NCBI GenBank assembly: GCA_033439265.1
Contig: JAVTVX010000011.1
Span: 9,548,590-9,612,589 of the forward strand
Length of the DNA: 64,000 nt
DNA from: Dillenia suffruticosa
Taxonomy: Eukaryota; Streptophyta; Magnoliopsida; Dilleniales; Dilleniaceae
Direction of reading: 5' to 3'
The translations under genes and the position numbers were made by a program. How positions within the stretch are numbered: position 1 is the first letter of the stretch; each line of letters opens with the position of its first letter. The notes under the pieces were generated by a model. It ran no database searches, was not told the origin of the DNA, and worked only from the letters and a program-made list of their open reading frames with translations. Of the stretch, positions 34,109-47,436 are shown piece by piece.

Positions 34109-37100
34109 TGAAATACAATCAAGAGAAGATGAATAGGTTGTATGACAATTTTTTGATAGTTTAAATGTTTTTTGGTTTATTGAAAATGGAGGCAAGATGA
34201 AGGAGTTAAGAAATGAAGAAAACAAAGCGTGAAAGGAAAATTGTGCCTCAATGCATCAATATATCAAATCAAATTAGAGTAATCATTTTCACAAGTCAAC
34301 ATAAGTATAATACAGTCATCCTAGGTATATAAATACCATGGTCAACTAAATGCTTCAAATATAACAATAACTTCAAATGATTACTGCGGAAGAGTGGATA
34401 ACCGTGCCCAAGCCCAGTATCTCCGAAATGCCCAATGAAATCAAAGCTCTACTAGCGCTCAGTTCAAGACTAAACCTGTAAGATGAGAATGTGAGGGGTG
34501 AGTACCTAAATGGGGATGGTACTTAGTAAGTGAGGGGATTGACATCGTACTATTAATATCGGTGTGAACTTGGAGTGTCAAAACATAAGGTAATAATATT
34601 CACAGTGTGCAAACCGATCATATCATTTCAAAACCATATGTCATACGCACACATCAGAAATCAAGATATGCATCCAATATTTACATCAATGTTATGAAAA
34701 GCCGGCCAATGAAATATTCCCGACAAGAGTCTACCTCGACCAGTGACGGGTGTATTAGGGGTTTTCACAATGCATGTATGTAAAAATAATAGCTCTCTAC
34801 CCCAATGTTGGTCATAGGCTGATCCAACAAGCCTGCAAATATCACAAGTACAATCATTAATATAGATCTGACATTTGGGGGATAGCTCTGGCCAAAGCGT
34901 ATTCGGGCACAACGAGTGCCTCTACCAAATGTTCTTCATGGCTATGGAACATTGCTATACAACGGGAAAATGGGGGGCACCAAGCCCAAAGCGTGAAATC
35001 ATCACAGGGCATCCAACCCAATCACATGTTCAAATCCAGGTTATATGAAACCGTGTGCCAATAGATATGAAAATCATATAAATACCACATGTTATGAAAA
35101 AGTGGCACAATATCATCTGTGAAAGCGCATGGATGGATATCAAACAAGTCAAGTAATTTGGACACTGCAATGGTCACAAAAATATGTGTAAACCATATAT
35201 GAAAATCCGAAAGTTTAGTTTATTACACATTTGAAATCGTGCTATAAAAAGTATTTAAAACAGGATTTTCCAATTAGTAGCAAACGTCAAAGTCCCACTC
35301 ACTATTTGGGGGAGGGTAACGCACTCTCCAATATTACCACGAATCATAAATCAAGTGCTCCCCTCGTTCAAATCAAATAAGTCTTATAAAGAAAATCAGT
35401 CCGCAGATTTTCATACCTACGTAGTCATGGGAAATAAGCTATAACATTTTGCACAAAACTCCATTCCAAGCGAAATTGTGACATGTTATAGGTAACGTCA
35501 TGACCTATAACTTTCATTTTACACACTTTCTCAAATTAATATCACAGAATTCCCAGAAATCCTCACTTTGTTTCAGTCGTATTCCAATTTCAGCTTCTGT
35601 TCAATTTTTGTACAGAAGCTATAACTTTTATTTTACTTATCAAATCTTAATGAAATTTTAACATGTCATTCCCAAGACATAGATCTACAATTTTCACATT
35701 TTGAGTTTCACTCAATTATGCCGTTAAAGGGGTTGAAATAAATCATGATCAAAACAGGCAGTTTTCAGTCGAAAACAAAATTTCTGCCAACACTCCTTTA
35801 GGAAAAACAATATAACCTTTGATTCCCTTGTGCGTTATGGTTGAAATTTTAATATGTGGTAGACACAAAAGATAGCTACAACGTTTATGTTTTACGTTTC
35901 TCCAAAATAGAATTGAAAATGGTTCGTTTGTACACACTGATTTTATAGTCCGGAACAAAACAACTTTCTGTCATGCTTTTTGAAAAATGCCATAACCTTT
36001 GGCACAGATATCTGATTAAGATAGTTCTTATCTCGTTGGAAAGATAAGACTTGGATCTAAAATTTACTTAACTAGAGCATTTTCAAATTCTGAATGTAAG
36101 ATATCTTAAAACAAAGGTGAATTTACGGACTGAAATAAAATCTAAAGCAAGACAAAACAGAAAATTTACCTCTATTTCTTTGCCTTCCAAAACTCCTCCT
36201 AGATTGGACTCACTCATTTTCACTCTTGGCTCTTGAAGGAATGAAGAAAGCTCCATATTTTTCTCTCTTCTTCCTCTCACTCACGTCTACTTCATGGTAC
36301 GACAAATGAAGGGGTTGAAATCTTTTAATTTTTATAAGCACACTTCATTCCCCAAAAGTCAATGTTTGCACATCATCAACATACCTCAATAAATACTTAC
36401 TTTTTCATTCCATACCACACCATGCTTTGGCATTAAGTGCTTGTCCAATTTGTTGTCTACCATCTTATTGCATTGAAGTCCCTATCTTTTGAGAAATTGC
36501 TTCTAGATTCTTGTTAATTACAAATTGGGTCTCGAGACTTATAAAAATTATAAATTGACCCCAAAAATTCTCAAAATTACATGCTAGGCCCAAAATCACA
36601 TATTAGGCCCAATGGGACCAATTTTGAAATTTTATATGGTCGTCTTGATCTTTTTTGTCAAAATCGATCTGAATAGGGTTTACGGACCAAATTTCTAGAC
36701 TTTTGCTGTTTTAACCCTAAAAATAATTATTTATTAAATTTAAAAATTTTCTCACTCTCAAAATCACATCTTATCATCATAGGACCATTTGTGACCCATT
36801 TCGAAATTATTCACTTATGCCTAAAAATTGGAGCAAAAATTTTCTGGGGGAATTTTATCGGAAAAATTTCTGAGTGAAATTTATAAACGGATTTATGAAA
36901 AATCATCATATATAAAGATAAAGTAGGATATATGAGCATACACCGAGAGTTGGTGTTACATTTTAATCCATTGCTTCCTAGGTGTAAGTGAAACCTTCAC
37001 CACCCACTTACTTTTTAGGTGCAAGTGAGATCTTCACCACCTATTTGCTTCTCAGGTGCAAGTAAAATCTTTACAATATTTCATCCTAAAATACTCACAA

Positions 37101-38867
37101 CCTTACTAGTCTTTCTCTCTCTCAAACCCAAACTAAGAAACCTCTCGGGTTTTTAGAACATTTGATATTGGAGATAAGTGAATGTTATAGAGAGACTATA
37201 CTCTTCAAGTGGAACAAAGATTAAGCTTACAAGAGATTACATACTATGAGAAATAAGTGGAAGACAGAGTATGTTTTTCCTCAAGCAACAGAGTGTTTTT
37301 TTAAGCTAGTCATTGTAGTGTATTCCGTCTGTTTATTTTTCGATTTTTCTTGTGTTTCTTCATTACTATGGCATTTATAGCTCTCTTGAAGAATGCTACT
37401 AAGCGGTAGGTAAATTTGAACGTTATGAATTAAATACACTTCACCTTCGTCAATCAATGCCTTTGGTTGCTTCTCAACTAATGTTTTTGCCCGTTATCAT
37501 CCTTAATGCACCTCTTTACTTCTTTCAGTTAAGCAAATTCTGTCTCAAGAAAATTTGAAGTGGCGTTTTGCTACAACAGAAATGTTAGTTTGACAAACAA
37601 TAGAAGATTTTAAACGATCATAGCATGTTGGCTTTGAATTCAAAATTTTGATTAGATGAAGGATATATTTGATCTATGTCAATGATTTTTGAATAGTCAA
37701 TGAATATTTTTAATATCCACGTTTTTTCTTTATTAAACTATTTCTAAGAATAAATGATTGACCGAGATTGGCTAGATTCTGGAATGTGGTTGAATTATAA
37801 AAAGTTTCAGTTAGTCTTTGATTTGGCTTGGTTGGCCAAAGGAATATTTTGTTCCTTATATGATTTAGCAGTTGATCGCTGGAATTATCAGTCGGCTGAA
37901 TGAGTAGAACAGGTTGGCCATTCATGTCCTCGGTTGGCCGGATGAGCATAGCAACTTGGCCTCTCCTGCTCAGTGGTTGACTGCTCGAGTGCACAATGCG
38001 CTCATGGTCACCGGCTCGAGCGTACATATGCTTGAAATCAGTTGACTAGGATTGGTAAAATAAAAAGGAGTAGGTGGCTAGGGGAATTGGGACGATAGGC
38101 TGAGTTCCTTACTCGGTCGACTATGCGTGCTAGCTTAGCTCGCTCGGACATCCCAATTTGTCGACTGTGCAAGCTAGCCAGCCTGCTCGGTCTGCTAGAC
38201 ATTCTAGCTAGTCGACTGTACAAGCTAGCAGATAGCCTAGACAGTCGGTTGGCAGCGCTGGCCGGTCGACCATGCAATGGTCAATTGACCAGGCTATTCG
38301 GTCGATCAACTAGGCCAATGGGTCACATGTCTCAGGACCTTATTTACTCCATAATAATCATTTAAGTAAATGTCCACATTTTACATTTGATAGTTTAGTT
38401 TTCCATTTACTTAAGATATTATATATAAAAAAGGAAACAGCCTCATTTGGATTCACTAAAAACAGTTTCGAAACCTAATTTCTTGAAAATAAAAGTTAAC
38501 TTTCCCTTCAAATAATAAAATTCAGGTTTTGATTTTTGGATTATTTTTTTCGAAGGGTTAATGATTTAGAAAAAATATAAAAAAATAGGTTTTAAGTTAA
38601 TTGATACATGAGAAACAAATACCGTCATTTTTTATTTACAATTTTTTGATATTTTAAATACTCATATTTTCAAATATTTAATCTCTGGTAGGTTAGTCAA
38701 ATCTAGGTTTTCAACATTTTAAGTGTTATATTTTCTATCTAACTAACGTGCTTGCGTAGTACCATCATCTAACTTAAGTTTGCTAACTCTTGCTTATTAT
38801 TTGCTCACTTTTGTTTGCTTATCATCAAACCTAGTTTTGCTCATCATTAAAACATGTTTTTCCAATA
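34109..38867 (-). repeat. Left (3') LTR of the Sirevirus-like element, interrupted
   Basis: The blocks 34,109-34,240 and 36,965-38,867 match the right LTR at 46,081-46,215 and 46,325-47,436 plus 53,260-53,915. Shared phrases include GAACATTTGATATTGGAGAT-like, AAGAGATTACA, GCTAGCTTAGC, AATGGGTCACATGTCT and TTGATACATGAGAAACAAAT. The inner portion carries tens of short GGTTGGC/GTCGACTG-type words. The terminus next to the PPT region is at 38,867. Confidence 0.8.
34242..36960 (-). mobile_element. Gypsy LTR-like insertion (possibly Tekay/Del type) in the Sirevirus left LTR
   Basis: This 2.7-kb block is absent from the right Sirevirus LTR. On the minus strand it starts TGTAACACCAACTCTCGGTG, like LTRs of Tekay/Del chromoviruses, and ends near GAGGCACA, giving TG...CA ends. 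No coding sequence was recognised, so a solo LTR is the simplest reading. A clean target duplication was not found, and the left edge could be off by some tens of bases. Confidence 0.5.
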
Positions 38868-39105
38868 ATCTCTCCCTTTTTGATGATGTCAAAATAATCT
38901 AGAATTTAGAACCAACTCCTCTTAATTTGTACTATGTTTAGCTCAGAAGTCTAGAACCAGACATATTCATTAAATCCATTCAATACAATCCAAATTACAT
39001 TCATTTCTCTCTCTTTTTGTCATCAACAAAATATGGGTCCAATCTAATTCAAATACTCACTAAAGTTCCCTTATATGCTATATCCTCTCCCCATTTTTGT
39101 CATCA
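38866..39105 (-). other. Three polypurine-tract-like copies next to the Sirevirus 3' LTR
   Basis: On the minus strand: CATCAAAAAGGGAGAGATTA (about 38,888-38,868), GATGACAAAAAGAGAGAGAA (about 39,025-39,006) and GATGACAAAAATGGGGAGAG (about 39,104-39,085). The repeated GATGACAAAAA-purine wording is characteristic of Sireviruses, which are known to have several PPT copies before the 3' LTR. Confidence 0.65.
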
Positions 39106-42100
39106 ATATAAAGGGTCACACCGGAATTAAACCTAAAGGGCAAAAAAAAAAAATCCAATCTTGAGGTTATTAACATAATTTGGAGGATCCAAACTCCCCT
39201 TAAATCTATGCCTAGATGTTTCAAAGTGAATATTAGAGCAACACAAGTATATAAGTTCATGAGCATTGGGAAATTCATCATTTCAAGCATAGGCACAATC
39301 ATACATAATTGCATAGGCACAATAGGTGAATCATTAAAACCCAAATCCTTTATAAAGATAAAGACATCCTGATACACAAATCCTTCTCTGTCTCCCCCTT
39401 TGTCCGTGACCTTATCCTTTTTGGCTAGTTGTTCCACTAGTCTCTTTTCCTTGATCTTTACTCACTCACCATTGGCCTTGCACATCCATTTTTCCATAAG
39501 CAGGGAAGTTGGATTAATACCATTCTTTTCTTCTATTATTCTATTCTTCCTCCTTATATTTATCCTATATGCTTCCCCTGAAACTTTGTTTATTTTCAAA
39601 ATGTTATATTTATTTAACATCAGATTGTTTTAGCCACTTTCTTGGATTACATTATAGTATTAGTATTTCTGGAAAGAAAGATCTTGAGAAATTTCATAAG
39701 TTTGCAGTGAGTGCAGTGAGGGGTTTTAGAAGCTTATGAATGGAGGTTGTTCTTTTCTTTACGTAAGGGAGTTCATATATATTTTTTTATTTTATTTAAT
39801 CATTCTTACATATCTGAGTTTTGTTCCTCTATCCTGTTATTCTAATTTTGTATTTTATCCAAACTATCTCGGATCATTTGTAAGGAATATGTAAGATTGG
39901 GAAAAGTCTCTTATCACTCCAACTTCTATTTCAACTCTTTCTTACTTTTGAGCTCTTTCTCCAAATTTTATACCATGTTTTGCTTTGATTATGGAGGAAG
40001 CTCCAATGTCATTTTTCATTTTTAACTTCATTGTTACCTCTTTCTTTGCATTAATTCCACACTACCTCTTTCTTTACATTAATTCCCTTGGTAGAGAGAA
40101 ATTTAGAGATCAAGAAGGAGTAAAAAGGAATTCCAGATTGAGACTTTGCAGTGAAGATTATGAAATGGAGAATTAAGTGGTGTAATTCAAGTTTGGTATT
40201 GGTACTTGCTATTTCCAAACTATGATTTCTAAACATTATATTTTTGCATTTTCTACATGCTTCTTTTCCATGGATTTTGTAGAAGACTCGGCTATTATAA
40301 AAGGCTCAGGGATAGTGGAAATGAGGATAGGAGATGGAATAGTGAATGGGGTAGGAGGAAAGATAAGAGGGAAATTAGGTAATTGCATATGAGGCTCCTC
40401 ACTCTCATCACTAGAGTTTCCACTCTCTCTAGATCTTTTATATTCAATTTTTGCCTTGTCCTTGGAGCGTTCATCTAGTTGCTGACACATTTTTGCCAAT
40501 TCTTTTAAGATTTTTGTATTCTATTTCTCAATATCCTCAATTCTTTCATAAAGAGTTATATTGTGAGATATAGGTCTAGTTCCTACTCCTCTAATATAGG
40601 TGTGGTTAGCTCCTCTTCAGCAGAGGGATGAAGAATGCGTTTGACTACTCTGAGAAGTCTCTCTATGTCCTTAGTAATAACTGTGCTCTTTAGTTCCCCG
40701 CTAGATTCACCTCTTTCTACTTTCTTAATTTTCTTTCTACACCCATCCACCCTTAGTCGATGGAGAGGCTCTTAATCTATTATCCTTCAAAAGTTTCTCC
40801 TAAAGAATTTGAAAGGTGTCACATTGAACATTTCTTGAGAAATTTCATCTCATGGCATCTAGGTATGAATTTTAAGATTCTGAGAGAAAGATTGTTTGGG
40901 AATAAGATGGAGTAAAAACAAGCATAATAAAGAGATTTGTTAGGATGTTTCACAAGAGATAAAATAAGCTTATTTAGTTTGAGAAAAGTGTGTATTAGAA
41001 ACTTTGTGAAGTTAAGATTAATGAGGCAGTTAGGATTTAAGAGACAAATACACTAGGTATTCGGTTGTCACATATAAAGACTTGGGGAGATTGAGAGATT
41101 GCTATGAGAATGCTTTATGTAGCAGCTTAGTGATGTGTGCAGAACCTTTGTGATCCTCTGTGGATTGCCTAGAGAGGGAATTTGAGTAGACATGAGGTAG
41201 GTCGGTTGATTGGCCTTCAAGTGTGTGGTCAACTGCTAGTACAAAAAACATGGCACTGGTGATAGATAAATTTAGCGATGATCTGTCACTAATGCGCATG
41301 CCCACATGCTAATGAGTTGAGCCTGCGCCCGCCCGCCTTCTTTTTTTCTGAAAATTGTCTTCACCCAGATTTGAACTTGTGCATGCAAAGTGGTATTGAG
41401 TTATGACAACTATTATACCACAATATCTTTTGTGAAGTCTTTTTTTTTTATTATCTTACTCTCACTCTTTTGTTTTAATATTTATTTCACTCTCATCTCT
41501 ATTTTTTTCTTCTTCACTTAGAGGTCATTTTTTTATTGAACTTTTCTTAATATATATATTTTTTTCCTTTATCTTGGGGTAATTTTTTTTTCTTTTCTAT
41601 TCTTATTGAACTTTTTTTATTGTTTAAATTCGACTTTGATTAAATTGGTACTAAATAAAGAAATAAAATATTTTTTGAGATAAAAAGATAAATTTGATTA
41701 ATTAAGATAGAAAAACAAATTATTTTTTTGATTTATCCAATAAAAGGAATATGATTTGTTAATTTTATCATAAATTAATTTTCTTGATTTACCCAATAAA
41801 ATGAATAATAAAATAATAAAAAAAAAAATAAAGGAAAATAAAAGGATGTTATGTTATACAATTACAAAGAAAGATAAAAAAGGGAAAATAAAAAGTTAAA
41901 TTTTTTGCAGGGAAATTCGTAATTTAAGTTTGAAAATTAAAAATAATTTATATTTTGAATTATAATAAAAATTATTTTTAATAAAAAATTATTGATTAAT
42001 GATAAAAATTAATCATTAGTATTAAATCTCTTTTTAACAAAAAATTATTGTACTGAGTTAGCAACGGATATGTGCTTCCGTCGCTAACTTTTGCAATGGA

Positions 42101-45100
42101 TTTGTATTTTCATCTCTAATTTAGCGACAGATTCTAGAATCCGTTGCTAAATCTTTTTTCTTTTATTTTTCAAATTAGCATTTTATATTTTATATTTTAT
42201 TTTATTATTTTTTTGTTTTATTATTTTATTTTATTATTTTATTATTCTTTTACTTATTTTATTTTATTTTTTTGAAATCTTAGGAAAGTCTATAAACGAA
42301 TGACCACCTCTCAATAACCCTTCATTTCGTTGTCGCCAACCCCAGAAACTATTGTCTGTTTGCTTGTCAAGGAAGATGGATCATCAGACGCAAGACGCGG
42401 ATGTTTGATTTACTGTTTGATCTCTTGGAAACCTTGTGCAGAGTTCTAATTTACTGTCTTCCTTGTCGATAACGATGACGATGGAAAATGAACGGCTAAA
42501 CTTTTGAAGGCGATTAAACTATTAATGAAAAAAGCAAACGGGCAGAGAAGATGAAGAACACAAATAGTGAATTTGATGGCAGTGGGCGATGGAAAATTAT
42601 TTGTTAAAATTTGTTTGAATTATTTATTATCGAAAATTATTAATTTTGTGAGAATTATAACATTTACTATATATTTAACTCGATTCTATTATTTGAAAAG
42701 GATCAAAAAGAGAGATACGATTAAAAATGTTTTATAATAGGTTATAAAAGGAATTTAGTCACGAAATTAATCACAAATTTTGAAATATCTATAAAAATTA
42801 ACGACGAATTTAGTTATAAATGGTTTTTTGTAATAAATTAACAACGAATTTAGTTATGAATATTTTTTGTGTCTAATTAGTGTTGAATTTAATCATGTTT
42901 ATCTGAGTTCATTACTAAATTTTGTGACAAATATTTTTTTCGTAGCTAATTAGCTACAAAAAATTTCTATAGCTAATTAGTTATAAAATATGCCACGAAA
43001 CTTTTTCGTCGCTAAATTTAGCGATAAAATTTGTCACGAAATTTTTTAGCGACGAAAAGTGTATTCGTCACTAAATTTAGCAATGAATACTCGATTCGTG
43101 GTAAAATGTAGTTACGAAATTTCTATTCGTTGCTAATTAGTAATAAATTTTGCAACGAAAAATTTTCCTCGTCAATTAGCGACAAATTTAGTGATGAGTA
43201 AATTAGTCGTCGCTAATTTGGTCATGAATACTTTTTCGTCGTAAATTTCATCACTAAGTATCTACAAAACTCTTTTTCGTCACTAAATTTGTTGCAAAAT
43301 AGCAACGAATTTTTTCTCTCGCCAAATGCAGTCGCTAAAACCGTGTTTTTTTGTAGTATGCCCTAAGTAGGCAGCTGATTGGGTAAGCAATAAAGGCTCA
43401 TTGGTCGGCACCCTATGCTAGGCGGTCGGCCGTGTGTAGTGTACACGATTGACTGCCTATGACAGGTAGTTGACTAAGTTTGATCGAGTGACTCATTTTT
43501 CTATTTTGAACACATTCGGTTGACCATTTCATGAAAGCGGTTGATTGATTTCTCTTTTGAACATATTTGGTTGATTTTTCATAAGAACAATCAACTGAAA
43601 ACAAGAAATCACACAGAACACTTGATTTTGATAGAATTTACTGTTATTCCTTTTAATTCCTCAAGTCAAACATTCTTAATTCTTTTCAGAAAATCCATTT
43701 TTGTCTAAGATTTTGTGAATATTTCTGTCATTTGTTTTAATGTACTCAAGAGTAATATCACTCTCTACATGATCCCTAATTAAAGAACCATCTGTATTTT
43801 TAATTATTTCTATATTATTGCAGAATAATCTAACCTATTATTTTTCTATACGGCTTAGTGCATATTGCTTTGTCTTTTCTTTTGTTTTTAACCTAAGGTG
43901 CCATGATCATTTAGTCAATTTCTACACAACCACTTAGTTCCTAGTTCCTATAACTGAGAGATGCTTTGACTTAGGAACTCTACTTCTTTCAAATTATTTT
44001 AGATTTTCTTGTATTGTTAGTATTCTTTTTCATCCTACAAGGTCTTGTTTAAATTCCGAGTTCCATTTAGAGAAATGAAGGCTACTAGCTCACATTGATG
44101 TGTTCAGATCATTTTTGCTCTTCTATGGCCTTTGATCTTCTAAATTTGTGCAAGCAATCATTTTCAAAATGATTATTTCTAATTTTTGGCTTATGCAATT
44201 ATCATCAAAACATCTAAATTTCATACTAGAGGGATCAAATCACAATGACTAATTTTCTACCATTATGACCCCCTTTTGTTTATTAAAACTTTTGCATACC
44301 TTGTTGAAAGTCGAAGGACCTTATCATTTTTGGCATTAAATTGCCTGGGGAGTCTTTTCTATTATTGAACGTTTACACCTAGAAGGTAACCCATATCATG
44401 TTTTCTTCCTATATTTCTGAGTCCTGGTTTGGCCAAATGTGTAGTTCTAATGGATTGTGGATTTTTATATGCAAGCATCATATAGATTATTTTCGATTCA
44501 TTTTTTACAAATCTTTTATTAGATCTTTTCTCAATGATTTAGACACTAGGCACAAGCTTGCATGTTTTAATTTTATCCCACAACCAGGCACTTTCAAGAC
44601 TTAGTAACATCATATTTTCTTATGTCATTCATTAAGTCTTTATTCTTTTCTTGCCAAGTATAAGATCTTGTGAAGTCCCCTAACATATGTTTGAAGTATC
44701 CATTGTCAAGAGATTATATGTTTTGAGTGCTTTTGACCGTGAAACACATCTATACTGAAATTCAACTAGGATTTGGCCTTTACTACCCATATTTTCTCGA
44801 ATTCAGCATTGTTAGTTCTCAGATATTCTTTTGACACTCATTTTAATTTTGCTTTCCCTGATATTTTGATATTAAACCAACAATCATTTATACTATGTCC
44901 ATTTTTAAGATAGTGATACATTTTTTGTAGATTACAAGTCTTTTGGTCTTCTTAACTTTTACTTTCTTCCTAAGTTTATAGTGGATTGCTTTATGCCCAA
45001 GCTTCATGCAGTAATAACATCTAGTTTCCGTTTTAGTGTTCTTAGAGTTAGGGACAAAGAAGTTATAGAGGTTCTTCTGAGTAGGATCCAAATTGAATCA

Positions 45101-46055
45101 TAACCCAGCTTTGTCATATACTGTCATCTGGGCTTCTAACATCAGATCTAAATTTTCCTGGCCCTAGGCAAATTTATATAATAGCGGACTTAGTCTCTTG
45201 TTCCTATCTCTTTCCTGATTTAATTCATACTCTAAATTTTCAGTGTCAAATATATCATTTACTTTGCAATTGTCCTCATTTTCATTCTTTAAGTTTTCTA
45301 CTTTGGTTTTATGGTCATTAGCTTCTTGTGTCTTGTTCTTTATTTCATCTTGTAAGGCATTCATTTCTTGTCTCAAGCTATCATTTTCTTTCTTCTGTTT
45401 TTGATTTTTGGTTTTTAACTTATTTTTCTCCTCTTCTAGTTATGTTATCATTTTCTTTAATGAGTAATTCTTTTTGTTCATTTTCTTTAGTCCTGTTAGG
45501 GATTCCATTAAGTGTTCATGCAGTTCAATCATGGACAATTCATTATTAGAATCAGAGAAATTAGAAAAACAATCAGACGAGCAAGGAGAACTTTCCTCAT
45601 TCTGTTCTTCTTCTTCTGCCGTTAAGTACATGTGACTCTGTTCCCAAACAGTTCCTTCATTGGTCTTTTCATGCATGGCCTCCAATTTTCTTAGATTTCT
45701 TTTGCACTCATACATGATGAGATCTTGTTGTACTCGTTTAAGCTCAATCCAGAATGGAGGAGGTTCACTGCCTTGTAGTTTGCCCAATTCACTTTTCTTT
45801 CCTCCACAATCATGCTCTTTGTCTTGGCTAGGACATTGACACCATTAATTTCATTGATGGGGACCAGCTTCTTCTTATATGATTTCCCAGGCACTTTAAT
45901 CCTCAGTTATGATGAAGATTTTCATTATATGCTTTCAGTAGCTATAATTTTTCCCATAAAAAAATGGTGCCCTGTTAATTAAGTTAGCTTCCGATGGGAT
46001 GTCATCTTTGTTGAGTGCCATGGATCTTTGCTTCTGAGGATGTTAATCCCTATCA
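38868..46055 (-). other. Interior of the Sirevirus-like element
   Basis: From right to left: primer site, gag region (about 46,050-45,100; WDLL-type and KEIWEQ-like blocks around 45,894-45,440 and a Gln/Glu/Lys-rich coiled coil at 45,376-45,164), zinc knuckle (44,970), a degraded protease-like stretch (about 44,700-44,400), and an RNase H end (about 43,790-43,680). The long 3' region holds a Pro/Ser-rich frame at 40,499-40,236 (MAKMCQQLDERSKDKAKIEY) that may be a remnant of the extra Sirevirus ORF. Integrase and reverse transcriptase were not recognised. The 41,237-43,358 part is a separate CACTA insertion. Otherwise 39,110-41,230 holds nothing else I recognise. Confidence 0.6.
41237..43358. 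mobile_element. Non-autonomous CACTA element B (GCGACGAA family), TSD TGC
   Basis: The left end reads TAGTACAAAAAACATGG and the right end, reversed, reads TACTACAAAAAAACACGG; they are imperfect inverted repeats of the CACTACAAAAA type. TGC flanks both sides (41,234-41,236 and 43,359-43,361), matching the 3-bp duplication of CACTA elements. The right 900 bp are full of GCGACGAA/TTCGTCGC-like words; fewer occur on the left. Near the left end lie a GC-rich patch (CGCCCGCCCGCC, about 41,325) and a tRNA-like box pair on the minus strand (about 41,422-41,366). The same parts occur near the right end of element A, so B is inverted relative to A. No coding capacity. Confidence 0.75.
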
Positions 46056-46080
46056 CCAGAAGACCCACTCCGATACCAAA
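46056..46080 (-). other. Primer-binding site of the Sirevirus-like element
   Basis: On the minus strand TTTGGTATCGGAGTGGGTCT directly follows the LTR end (TTGTATTTCA). It matches the TGGTATCAGAGC-type site complementary to initiator tRNA-Met that copia elements use. Confidence 0.8.
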
Positions 46081-47436
46081 TGAAATACAACCTAGAGAGG
46101 TGAATACGTTGTATGGCAATTTCTTGATGGTTTGAATGTTTTTCGGCATATTAAAAATGGAGATAAGATGATGGCATTAAAGGAAGGAAGAAAACATAAT
46201 GTGAAAGGAAAATGAAAATGGAAACAGAGTACATGAAGTTTCTATAGTGGTTCTACTAAATTTGGTGTACGTCTACTCCCAGACAACCTTCTAGATTTTC
46301 TACTATTTTCACAAATAGTACTACTCATTTACTTCCTAGGTGCAAGTGTAAACTTCACCATCCATTTGCTTCTCAAGTGCAAGTGAATCCTTTATAGTAT
46401 TTCGTCCTGAAATACTCACAACCTTACCGATTGTCTTTTCTCTCTCTAAAACCCAAACCGAAAACCCTTTTGGTTTTTTAGAACATTCGATATAGGAGAT
46501 ATGTGAATGTTATAGAGATTGAGGCTATATACCTCGAGTGTAACAAAGATTAGGTTTACAAGAGATTACACACTATGAGAAATGACTGGAAGACAAATTG
46601 TGGTTTTCCTAAAAAAATAGAGAGTTTTTTCATTATTATGACATTATTACGACATTATTTTGATTTTCTTGTGTTTCTTCATTGTTTCAACATTTATAGC
46701 TCTCTTGAATAATGCCATTAAGTGGTATGTAAATTTGAACGTTGAGAATTAAATGCTCTTCACATTCCTCAATCAATGCCTTCGGCTGCTTCTCAATTAA
46801 TGTTTGTGCCCGTTATCGTCATTAAAGCAACTCTTTACTTCTTTTTGTTAAGCAAATTCTATCTCAAAAAAATTTAAAGCAACTTTTTGCTGCAACAGGA
46901 ATGTTAGCTTGACAAACAAAAGAAGATTTCAAACAATCATAGCATGTTGGCTTTGAATTCAAAAATTTGATAAGATGTAGAATATATTTGGTCCATGTTA
47001 TCAATTTTTGAATAATGAATGAATATTTTTTATATCCACATTATTTCTTTATTAAACTGTTTCTATAAATCAATGGTTGACTGAGATTAGCTAAATTCTA
47101 GAATATGGTTGAATGATAAAGAGTTTCAGTCAGCTTTTGATTTGGTTTGGTTGGCCTGAAGAACATTTTGTTCCTTATATGATATAATAGTTCACTGCTT
47201 GAATTATCGTGGCTGAATAAGTAAAGTAGGTTGGCCACTCCTGCTCGACGATTGACTGCTCGAGCGCATAATGTGTTACGGTAGCCCGCACAAGCACACT
47301 TGTGTGCTTGCGGTTGGCTAGCTAAGATTGGTCAAATAACAAGGAGCAGCCGGCTTGAGGAATTGGGACGGTCGGCTGAGTTCTCTCCTCGGTCGACCAT
47401 GCAGGCTAGCTTAGCCTGCTTGGTCGGCTTTGCATC

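Noticed and set aside
34661-36280. Small minus-strand frames of 65-83 codons inside the 34,242-36,960 block.
   Set aside because: No match to gag, pol or host proteins. The block looks like a non-coding LTR.
38038-38365. Overlapping Arg/Ser/Leu-rich frames on both strands within the Sirevirus left LTR.
   Set aside because: They come from the short GGTTGGC/GTCGACTG-type repeats of the LTR and are not conserved as protein in the right LTR.
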